Shown one piece after another: positions 1 through 6,022 of a stretch of DNA of 8,095 bases. Origin of the DNA: Clostridia bacterium (lineage in GTDB: Bacteria; Bacillota; Clostridia; Christensenellales; Borkfalkiaceae); assembly GCA_900767195.1 (NCBI GenBank), contig CAAFYG010000116.1, positions 1 to 8,095 of the forward strand, given 5' to 3'. The notes beneath the pieces are model-generated. The model saw nothing but the letters and a program-made list of their open reading frames with translations, was not told the origin of the DNA and searched no databases. Position 1 is the stretch's first letter, and each line of letters begins with the position of its first letter. The position numbers and the translations under genes are program-made.

Positions 1-1089
1 GACGAAGCGCGCGCCTACTTCAAAAAAATCGAAGAAAAGGATGAAGAATGTCTTGCGCTGTTTCATTGGTTTAAAGAGCTTACCCTGAAGGACGTGCAGA
101 AAATTTACGATCTGCTCGATATAAAATTCGATTCTTACGCGGGCGAAAGTTTTTATTCGGACAAGATGCAGCCCGTAGTGGACGAGCTGAAAGCAAAAGG
201 CTTGCTTGTGGAAAGCCGTGGCGCGCAGGTGGTGAAGCTCGACGAATTCGGAATGCCGCCTTGTATCATATTAAAATCGGACGGCACTTCGCTGTATGCC
301 ACGCGCGATATGGCGGCGGCGATCTACCGCAAGCAGACGTATGATTTTTATAAGTGCCTGTACGTGGTGGCGTATCAGCAGAATCTGCATTTCCGGCAAT
401 TTTTCAAGGTGCTTGAACTCATGGGCAAAGAATGGGCGAAAGATCTGGTGCATGTGGCTTACGGTATGGTGTCGCTCGAAGAGGGAACGATGTCTACCCG
501 CAAGGGCAACGTGGTGTTTTTAGAAGACGTAATCAATCGCTGCATCGAAAAGGCGTATGAGATCATCAGCGAGAAAAATCCCGCGTTGCAGGGCGAAGAG
601 AAGCAGAAGATCGCCACGCAGGTGGGCGTGGGCGCGGTGATTTTCGGCGCGCTTTACAACAGCAAAATCAAGGATATCGTGTTTTCTTACGATAAAGTGC
701 TGAATTTCGACGGCGAAACGAGCGTGTACGTGCAATACACCTGCGCGCGGGCGAAATCGGTGCTGCAAAAGGCGAAAGAGCAGGGCGCGGGGGCGGAAAA
801 TTATCAATTCGATTTCGAATTGAACGAAGCGGAAACCGATCTTGCGAAAGCGCTTGAAAAATTCCCGGATACGGTGAAAGAAGCGGCGGAAAAGTACGAG
901 CCGTCGTTTATCGCGCGGTATGCGGTGGATCTTTCGCAGAAATTCAATAAATTCTATTTCGATTGCAAAATTCTTGCCGCGGAGGATGAAAACCGCAAGA
1001 ATTTCCGTCTTGCGCTTACGTCGGCTGCCGCGCAGGCATTGAAAAACGCGTTTGCGTTGCTCGGCATTTCGATGCCGGATAAAATGTAG
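1..1089 (+). CDS. argS: Arginyl-tRNA synthetase, C-terminal part (5' end outside window)
   Basis: This class I aminoacyl-tRNA synthetase charges tRNA-Arg with arginine in the cytoplasm, using ATP. The frame is open from base 1 and gives 362 residues; whole bacterial ArgS proteins are about 550-600 residues, so roughly the N-terminal third, including the HIGH-type signature, lies upstream. Visible ArgS hallmarks, in fragment numbering, are the DGTSLYATRD segment of the catalytic domain near residues 94-103, the HVAYGMV stretch just before the KMSKS-like loop MSTRKG at 164-169, and an all-helical DALR-type anticodon-binding domain from about residue 235 (YVQYTCARAKSVL) to the end. The protein stops with ...GISMPDKM, matching the usual ArgS C-terminus that ends in Met. 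The GTG at base 94 is internal, since the conserved frame continues upstream of it. A hairpin with a T-run follows the stop, so it is probably the last gene of its transcript. Identification is firm. Confidence 0.96.
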   Translation, partial: DEARAYFKKIEEKDEECLALFHWFKELTLKDVQKIYDLLDIKFDSYAGESFYSDKMQPVVDELKAKGLLVESRGAQVVKLDEFGMPPCIILKSDGTSLYATRDMAAAIYRKQTYDFYKCLYVVAYQQNLHFRQFFKVLELMGKEWAKDLVHVAYGMVSLEEGTMSTRKGNVVFLEDVINRCIEKAYEIISEKNPALQGEEKQKIATQVGVGAVIFGALYNSKIKDIVFSYDKVLNFDGETSVYVQYTCARAKSVLQKAKEQGAGAENYQFDFELNEAETDLAKALEKFPDTVKEAAEKYEPSFIARYAVDLSQKFNKFYFDCKILAAEDENRKNFRLALTSAAAQALKNAFALLGISMPDKM

Positions 1090-1099
1090 AAAAAAGAGG

Positions 1100-1139
1100 A
1101 AAAATCGCCGCAAAATTAAAAATCCGGCGGGTTTTTCTT
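1100..1139 (+). terminator. Probable intrinsic terminator of argS
   Basis: A GC stem CGCCG (1106-1110) pairs with CGGCG (1125-1129) around a 14-nt A-rich loop. The pairing extends outward through a T-G wobble and one mismatch to AAAA (1100-1103) against TTTT (1132-1135), so the 3' arm runs into a T-rich tail (TTTTTCTT at 1132-1139). It begins 10 bases after the argS stop and lies before the next promoter, the expected place. The short core stem and long loop make it a moderate rather than strong terminator. Confidence 0.6.
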
Positions 1140-1158
1140 GATAAACGGGAAAAATCCT

Positions 1159-1186
1159 TTGATTTTTGCGAAAAGTATGGTATGAT
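1159..1186 (+). promoter_or_regulatory. Sigma-A-type promoter with extended -10 for the helD-family gene
   Basis: The -10 box is TATGAT (1181-1186), preceded by TG one base upstream (1178-1179), which gives a TGn extended -10. A -35 of TTGATT (1159-1164) sits 16 bp upstream; reading it as TTTGAT (1158-1163) gives 17 bp. Transcription would start near 1193 and leave a leader of about 70 nt before the GTG at 1265. The promoter lies just after the argS terminator-like hairpin, so the helicase gene can be transcribed on its own. The leader contains a 10-bp palindrome CGATCGATCG (1208-1217) of unknown meaning. Confidence 0.65.
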
Positions 1187-1252
1187 AGAAAAGAGGGCGT
1201 ACGGCTTCGATCGATCGGCGCTGCGACAAAGGCAGGAAAGAACGCGCGGCGC

Positions 1253-1258
1253 GAGGGG
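1253..1258 (+). promoter_or_regulatory. Ribosome binding site that supports the GTG start at 1265
   Basis: GAGGGG lies 6 nt before GTG 1265, and the following TGA continues the match to the 16S anti-Shine-Dalgarno complement. There is no ATG with a comparable site nearby, so this supports the unusual GTG start. Confidence 0.7.
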
Positions 1259-1264
1259 TGAAAG

Positions 1265-3667
1265 GTGGACGGAAAAGAGAGAACGGAAAACTGCATACGT
1301 CTGCTCGATCCGAAAAAGCAGGCGGATAAAGCCTGGTTTTTATCGCTTTTAGACGACGAAAAACAACGCCTTTACGAAGAAGAACGTTTAAAGGCGCTTC
1401 TGGTGATGCTGCGCGTAACGAAAATCAACGCGTTGAAAAAACAGTTTTCCGCCGCCGAGGAGGAGTTGAACGAGCTTCGCGGAAAAATTTCGAAAAACGC
1501 CGAAACGTACTGCCGCGTTAAGGAGCTTCGCGCGGAAAAGCAGCGCCTTACGGAAGAAATCGGGAAGTGTCGCCCGTTTTTCGACGAGCCGTATTTTGCC
1601 CGCATGGACGTAGTGGACGATAAAGAGGGCTACAACAGCTATTATATCGGCAAACGCGGCGATATGCGCCTTGAAATCGTAGACTGGCGCGCGCCGATCG
1701 CTAAGCGTTATTATCAGAAAAGCAGCGTGCGCTTTTCCATCAACGAGTACGATTATCAGGTGATTTTGCGCCGCGCTTTGCGCGTGAAAGCGGGAAAACT
1801 GGAAGATTTCAAAAACGAATTTCTGTCCGTGCGCGATTATCTCACGCGCGAAGAAATTTCGGGGCGCGACGAAGAAATTTTATTCGATCCGTATCTGCGC
1901 GAAATTTTAAAATCGCGCAAAGAAGAAACGAACGTACGCGACATTATCGAAACGATACAGGAAAAACAGTACGCGGTGATTTCGCTGCCCGAAAGGGAAA
2001 GTTTTGTGTTGCAAGGCTGCGCGGGAAGCGGAAAAACGATGGTGATGCTGCACCGCCTTTCCTATCTTATGTACAACGACGAAAACGTGCGCCCGCGCGA
2101 CGTGCTTTTAATCACGCCCGGCACTTCGTTCAATGAATTTATCGAAGAGCTTGCCGAAATTCTGCAGCTTGAAAAAGTGCGCGCGATGACGGCGGGCGAG
2201 TATTTTTCGAAAGTGCTTTCCCGCTTCGGCGTAGACGCGGAAAGCAAAATCGATTACGGCGCGAAAGAAAACGAGGCGTATTTAAAATATCTGTATTCGC
2301 CCGCGTTTGTGCGCGACGTGCAGAAAAAAGTGAATAAAACTTACGACAATCTGTACGGTATATTCACGGGCGAGGAATGCCGCGAATACGTTTCCGCGCT
2401 GGTGAAACACACGGAAGAACAACTTGCGGCGTACGAAAAAATCAAGAATGCCTCTTTACGTATCCGCCGCGCCGTGCTCGGCGAAATCAAAGAAAGAAAG
2501 GACGGCGCGGGAATTTTTTACACAAAGCCGTTCCGCTATCTCATGAACGCCGTCACCGTGGTGAACGATTTTCTGAAAAACGTGGTGAATGAGGAAAAAG
2601 CGGGCGTTCCTGCGTACTTTTTCCGTCAGATTCTCTCGTTTTATAATAATGCCGCGTATCTCGCGAAAAAAACGGAAGATATCTGCGCGGACGCGCTGAC
2701 AACGCTTACCGGCCTTTCCGAAACGGTGGAAAAAGAACTTGCCGACGTGAAGCGGTATAAATCTTCCGCGGGGGGCGAAGAAACGTATCTTTTCCCCGAA
2801 AGACTGGCGGCAAAAGAAGATTTGCTTGCCGAGATTAAAAAAGTGCGTTCGAAACTGGAAACGATCGGCGAATCGAACGACGCGTTTGCGGAATTTTATG
2901 CGTTTCTGCGCGGGGAAAGCACGTTTGCCGCGCTCGGCAAAGGCGAAAATTTCGTGGACGTGCTGCGCTATTTCTACCGCGAAACGGTGAAGAAAACCAA
3001 GGCGAAATACGGCATGACGGAGCGCGCTTTGTACCCTTCCGACCGCTACGCGCTTTGCGCGCTGCTTTCCGCCACGGGCGAAGAACTCCGCCCCGCGTAT
3101 TCGTTTGTGTTCGTAGACGAGGCGCAGGATATTTCGGCGGGCGAGTACGCGCTTTTGCAGAAGATCAATCCGCGCGCGGCGTTCAACGTGTTCGGCGATC
3201 TCGGGCAGAACATGACGCCTTATCGCGGCGTGGGCAAGTGGGAAAACGCTTTTCCCGGGGCGAATATTTATAAGCTCAATAATAACTACCGCAACACAAA
3301 TCAGATCGTGGAATACGTGAAGCGGGATACCGAGGCGGACATGGTGGCGTTCGGCGTGGACGGACCGCCCGTGCAGCATATTTCCGCGCGCTCGATGACG
3401 GCGTTTTTTGCGGATAAAAAGGGCGTCCGCGCCGTGATCTGCACGGAAGCGGATAAGGAAAAATACCGCAGAAAAACTTTCTGGGACGTAGGCAAAAAAG
3501 GAAAACTTTCGCGTACGCGGGTGAATCTTCTCACGGTGTACGAAAGTAAGGGGCTTGAATTTTCGGCGGTGGCGGCGGCGATAGGCAATATGAGCAAAGC
3601 GGAAAAATACATCGCCTGTACGCGCGCGCTGAATTCGCTGGCGATTATCGACGAAAGTAAAGAGTAA
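1265..3667 (+). CDS. helD: HelD-family helicase-like ATPase (UvrD/Rep superfamily 1; RNA polymerase recycling)
   Basis: HelD proteins are SF1 ATPases that bind RNA polymerase rather than act mainly as DNA unwinders; they release stalled polymerase from nucleic acid. This product has 800 residues, close to B. subtilis HelD (about 774). The N-terminus (about 30-105) is a charged, probably coiled-coil helical pair, as in the HelD arm that enters the polymerase secondary channel. It is followed by the HelD signature PYFARMD with YYIG and VDWRAPI. Helicase motifs then appear in order: Walker A GCAGSGKT (251-258), Walker B VDEAQD (617-622), GDLGQNM (motif III), NNYRNT (about 673-678), ESKGLEF (760-766) and the arginine-finger motif ACTRA (around R787). 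The long stretch between Walker A and B holds the family-specific insertion. All ATPase motifs look intact. It starts at GTG with a good Shine-Dalgarno site and has its own promoter. UvrD or PcrA is unlikely because the signature N-terminal region is HelD-specific. Confidence 0.88.
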   Translation: MDGKERTENCIRLLDPKKQADKAWFLSLLDDEKQRLYEEERLKALLVMLRVTKINALKKQFSAAEEELNELRGKISKNAETYCRVKELRAEKQRLTEEIGKCRPFFDEPYFARMDVVDDKEGYNSYYIGKRGDMRLEIVDWRAPIAKRYYQKSSVRFSINEYDYQVILRRALRVKAGKLEDFKNEFLSVRDYLTREEISGRDEEILFDPYLREILKSRKEETNVRDIIETIQEKQYAVISLPERESFVLQGCAGSGKTMVMLHRLSYLMYNDENVRPRDVLLITPGTSFNEFIEELAEILQLEKVRAMTAGEYFSKVLSRFGVDAESKIDYGAKENEAYLKYLYSPAFVRDVQKKVNKTYDNLYGIFTGEECREYVSALVKHTEEQLAAYEKIKNASLRIRRAVLGEIKERKDGAGIFYTKPFRYLMNAVTVVNDFLKNVVNEEKAGVPAYFFRQILSFYNNAAYLAKKTEDICADALTTLTGLSETVEKELADVKRYKSSAGGEETYLFPERLAAKEDLLAEIKKVRSKLETIGESNDAFAEFYAFLRGESTFAALGKGENFVDVLRYFYRETVKKTKAKYGMTERALYPSDRYALCALLSATGEELRPAYSFVFVDEAQDISAGEYALLQKINPRAAFNVFGDLGQNMTPYRGVGKWENAFPGANIYKLNNNYRNTNQIVEYVKRDTEADMVAFGVDGPPVQHISARSMTAFFADKKGVRAVICTEADKEKYRRKTFWDVGKKGKLSRTRVNLLTVYESKGLEFSAVAAAIGNMSKAEKYIACTRALNSLAIIDESKE

Positions 3668-3668
3668 C

Positions 3669-3709
3669 CGCGCAAAAGCGCGCCGAAAACGCCGTTTTGA
3701 CAGCGTTTT
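3669..3709 (+). terminator. Possible weak terminator hairpins after helD
   Basis: Directly after the helD stop, CGCGC-AAAA-GCGCG (3669-3682) forms a tight 5-bp GC hairpin, but no T-run follows it. Downstream, AAAACGC (3686-3692) can pair with GCGTTTT (3703-3709), and AAAAC with GTTTT (3686-3698) is an alternative. The T4 tracts are short and interrupted. The region may attenuate read-through into the topoisomerase operon, but it is not a textbook terminator. Confidence 0.35.
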
Positions 3710-3714
3710 GACAG
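3693..3714 (+). repeat. Tandem direct repeat, two exact 11-bp copies of CGTTTTGACAG
   Basis: Copies lie at 3693-3703 and 3704-3714 with no gap. Each contains a consensus-like TTGACA hexamer (3697-3702 and 3708-3713). The 11-bp period is about one turn of B-DNA, so both copies face the same side of the helix. The second TTGACA is 27 bp upstream of the -35 of the topoisomerase promoter, which puts the pair roughly 55-75 bp before the expected transcription start. No suitable -10 lies 16-18 bp downstream of either hexamer, so they are not obvious promoters. A regulator-binding site is possible. Confidence 0.55.
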
Positions 3715-3734
3715 GAAAAATTTGTTTAAAACGG

Positions 3735-3763
3735 TTGAAAAAAACAAAAAAATATGCTATAAT
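3735..3763 (+). promoter_or_regulatory. Strong sigma-A promoter of the topoisomerase operon
   Basis: The -35 TTGAAA (3735-3740) and -10 TATAAT (3758-3763) are separated by exactly 17 bp, and TG at 3755-3756 gives an extended -10. This is close to a perfect consensus. The region holds two A7 tracts (3738-3744 and 3746-3752) split by one C. The bases after the -10 are AT-rich. Transcription would begin near 3770, leaving a leader of about 65 nt before the B-subunit start. Confidence 0.85.
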
Positions 3764-3779
3764 ATAAATTATTCATCGA

Positions 3780-3805
3780 TTCCGCTCTCTTTGCAGAGGG
3801 CGGAA
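3780..3805 (+). promoter_or_regulatory. Stem-loop near the 5' end of the topoisomerase operon mRNA
   Basis: Bases 3780-3790 (TTCCGCTCTCT) pair with 3795-3805 (AGAGGGCGGAA) to give an 11-bp stem with one T-G wobble and a 4-nt TTGC loop. It starts about 10 nt after the expected transcription start and ends about 30 nt before the ATG. No T-run follows it, so it is not a terminator on the + strand, and none follows on the opposite strand. A role in mRNA protection or control is possible but not shown. Confidence 0.6.
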
Positions 3806-3814
3806 AATCACGCG

Positions 3815-3828
3815 AAGAGGAATGTGAG
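3815..3828 (+). promoter_or_regulatory. Ambiguous ribosome binding region for the B-subunit gene
   Basis: AAGAGGA (3815-3821) is the best Shine-Dalgarno match, but it lies about 14 nt before ATG 3836 and only 2-3 nt before the in-frame GTG 3824. GTGAG (3824-3828) could instead pair with the anti-Shine-Dalgarno at a normal 7-nt distance from ATG 3836. The start is therefore uncertain by four codons; ATG 3836 is preferred. Confidence 0.4.
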
Positions 3829-3835
3829 AAACGAA

Positions 3836-6022
3836 ATGGCAGAAAACGAAAAAGAAGAAAAGCAGGACAAAAATTCTTACAGCGCGAAAAATCTCGAAGT
3901 ACTCGAAGGGCTCGACGCGGTGCGTATGCGCCCCGGTATGTATATCGGCTCGACAGGCGTAAAAGGACTTCATCATATCCTTTGGGAAATCGTGGATAAC
4001 GCGATCGACGAAGCGGCAAACGGCTACGCGAATAAAATCAAAGTGGTGCTGTATAAAGACGGCAGCGCGTCCGTGGAAGATAACGGCAGAGGGATTCCCA
4101 CCGATATTCACCCCAAAGAAAAGGTTTCGGGCGTGCAGCTCGTATTCACGAAGCTGCATGCGGGCGGAAAATTCGGGCAGGGCAACTATCAGTATTCGGG
4201 CGGCTTGCACGGCGTGGGCGCGTCGGTTACGAACGCGCTTTCCGAATGGCTGAATGTGGAAGTAAAGCACGGCACGGTGTATAAAATGAGCTTCCGCTCG
4301 TTCTACAATGCGCGCAAGAAAAAATACGAATCGGGCATCCCCGACGGACCTCTCGAAAATACGGGCGTTCGCACCCGGCTTACCGGCACTACGGTGCGTT
4401 TCAAGCCCGATCCCGCCGTGTTTTCCGAAACGAATTTCGATCTCGATACGGTGGAAGAACGCCTGAACGAGCTTGCGTTTTTAAACCGCGGGCTGGAAAT
4501 CACGCTCACGGACGAGCGGATCACGATGGCGGACGCGAAGCGCATGCGCGGCAATCTCGAAGCGGACGATACGGCGAGCGAGGACGGCGAAAACGCGGAA
4601 AACGCGGGCGAAACCGAAGGCGCTGAAACCTACGATCGTTCCGCCTATACCCCTCACGATTTATTTGATGAAGTAGACGCAGCGCAGCTTGAAAACGAGC
4701 CGTACAGCGTGGTATTCAAATACGACGGCGGCATCAGCGATTTCGTGCGCAGCTTAAACGAAGAGAAGAAAAAGCTGTACTCTACGCCCGTGTATTATAA
4801 AACGGTGAAAAACGATATCAGTATCGAATTCGCCGTGCAGCACACCACCGAATACACCGAGAGCATTTTCTCGTTCGTAAACAATATTCCCACGCCCGAG
4901 GGCGGCTATCACGAAGCGGGGTTTCGCTCGGGCATTGCCAAGGCGTTCAACGATTATGCGCGCAGCAACGGCTTTTTAAAGGAAAAGGACGCGAATTTTC
5001 AGGGCGACGATTTCCGCGAAGGGCTGACGGCGGTTCTGTCCGTTAAAATGCGCGAAGTGCAATTCGAAGGGCAGACGAAAACCAAGCTCGGCAACACCGA
5101 GGCACGCCCCGCGGTGGAAGCGGCGGTGATCGAAGGTTTCAAAGAGTTTGCGAATACACGCGGCGCGAAAAAGACGTTTGAAGAGATTATCAAAAAAGCG
5201 CAGGGCGCGGCGAAAGTGCGCCTTGCGGCGAAGCAGGCGAAAGACAACGCCCGCGCGAAAAACAGTATCGACGGCTTAACGCTCATCGGCAAACTCGCTT
5301 CCTGCTCGGGCAAAAAACCCGAACTCAACGAGATGTTTATCGTGGAAGGCGATTCCGCCGGCGGCACGGCGAAGCAGGCGAGAATCCGTCAGTTTCAATC
5401 CATTCTGCCGCTTCGCGGCAAGCCGCTCAACGTAGAAAAAAAGCGGCTGAGTCAGATTCTCGAAAACGAAGAAATCAAAACGATCATCGGCGCGATCGGC
5501 GCGGGGATCGACGGCATCAATCCCGGTTTCAATCTCGATAAAATCAATTATCACAAAGTGATTATCCTTTCCGATGCCGATCAGGACGGCATGCATATCC
5601 GCTGTATTCTGCTCACGTTTTTCTTCCGCTACATGCGAGATCTCGTAAACGCGGGGCATGTGTATATCGGTATGCCGCCGCTTTACAAGGTGTACAAGGG
5701 CGACAAAGTGGAATACGCTTACGACGATAAAGAGCTTGCCGAAAAAATCGCGAAAGTGGGCAAGGGGTATCAGCTGCAACGCTATAAAGGTCTCGGCGAA
5801 ATGAGCGCGGAACAGCTTTGGGATACCACGATGAACCCCGCCACGCGGAACTTAACGCAGGTGACGATCGAAGACGCGGCGAAAGCCGAGCGCATGATCA
5901 CCACGCTGATGGGCGATAAGGTAGAAGGCAGAAAAGAATTTCTCGCCAAGTACGCGAACTTCAATAAACGCGATGAATTTATGGATAAAATAGATCATAA
6001 GGAGGGCGCGATCAATGGCTAA
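3836..6022 (+). CDS. gyrB/parE: Type IIA DNA topoisomerase subunit B (ParE/GyrB family)
   Basis: This ATPase subunit pairs with the A subunit encoded next to it to pass one DNA duplex through another using ATP. From ATG 3836 it has 728 residues; relatives have about 635-655. The GHKL ATPase domain shows MRPGMYIG (31-38), catalytic base E51 and Mg-binding N55 in EIVDNAIDE, D82 in EDNGRGIP, and the lid GGLHGVG. The transducer domain follows, then TOPRIM with EGDSAGG (catalytic E504) and the metal triad D580, D582 and D584 in SDADQDG, then YKGLGEM near the C-terminus. Extra length comes mainly from an acidic insertion at about 233-289. FGQG next to the lid and W50 before the catalytic Glu look more ParE-like than GyrB-like, and the partner lacks a GyrA box, so topoisomerase IV is the better guess. 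Family is certain; gyrase versus topo IV is not. A longer reading frame from TTG 3722 would run through the promoter and is rejected. Confidence 0.95.
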   Translation: MAENEKEEKQDKNSYSAKNLEVLEGLDAVRMRPGMYIGSTGVKGLHHILWEIVDNAIDEAANGYANKIKVVLYKDGSASVEDNGRGIPTDIHPKEKVSGVQLVFTKLHAGGKFGQGNYQYSGGLHGVGASVTNALSEWLNVEVKHGTVYKMSFRSFYNARKKKYESGIPDGPLENTGVRTRLTGTTVRFKPDPAVFSETNFDLDTVEERLNELAFLNRGLEITLTDERITMADAKRMRGNLEADDTASEDGENAENAGETEGAETYDRSAYTPHDLFDEVDAAQLENEPYSVVFKYDGGISDFVRSLNEEKKKLYSTPVYYKTVKNDISIEFAVQHTTEYTESIFSFVNNIPTPEGGYHEAGFRSGIAKAFNDYARSNGFLKEKDANFQGDDFREGLTAVLSVKMREVQFEGQTKTKLGNTEARPAVEAAVIEGFKEFANTRGAKKTFEEIIKKAQGAAKVRLAAKQAKDNARAKNSIDGLTLIGKLASCSGKKPELNEMFIVEGDSAGGTAKQARIRQFQSILPLRGKPLNVEKKRLSQILENEEIKTIIGAIGAGIDGINPGFNLDKINYHKVIILSDADQDGMHIRCILLTFFFRYMRDLVNAGHVYIGMPPLYKVYKGDKVEYAYDDKELAEKIAKVGKGYQLQRYKGLGEMSAEQLWDTTMNPATRNLTQVTIEDAAKAERMITTLMGDKVEGRKEFLAKYANFNKRDEFMDKIDHKEGAING
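5998..6005 (+). promoter_or_regulatory. Ribosome binding site for the A-subunit gene, inside the B-subunit gene
   Basis: TAAGGAGG is a perfect Shine-Dalgarno sequence ending 9 nt before ATG 6015. It lies in the last codons of the B-subunit gene, and the two reading frames overlap by 8 bases. This fits translational coupling and near-equal production of the two subunits. Confidence 0.9.

Noticed and set aside
94..96. GTG as a start codon for the first gene
   Set aside because: The frame is open from base 1 and the upstream residues continue ArgS, so this is an internal valine.
1208..1217. Palindrome CGATCGATCG in the helD leader as an operator
   Set aside because: It is a short, simple alternating sequence downstream of the promoter with no second copy in the window; likely chance.
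520..1296. 258-codon open frame on the minus strand across the argS end
   Set aside because: It lies antisense to argS and the terminator/promoter region, and its translation is Arg/Phe/His-rich with no recognisable domain. It arises because the sense frame avoids codons that give stops on the other strand.
2456..3379. 307-codon open frame on the minus strand inside helD
   Set aside because: It is fully antisense to conserved HelD helicase motifs and its composition is that of a codon-bias shadow; no ribosome site or family resemblance.
3697..3713. TTGACA hexamers as -35 boxes of extra promoters
   Set aside because: No TATAAT-like hexamer lies 16-18 bp downstream of either copy; the nearest AT-rich box (TTTAAA at 3725-3730) is at spacings of 11 or 22 bp.
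3722..3835. 38-codon N-terminal extension of the B subunit from TTG 3722
   Set aside because: It would place the consensus promoter and leader hairpin inside the coding region, and the extension has no similarity to GyrB/ParE N-termini.
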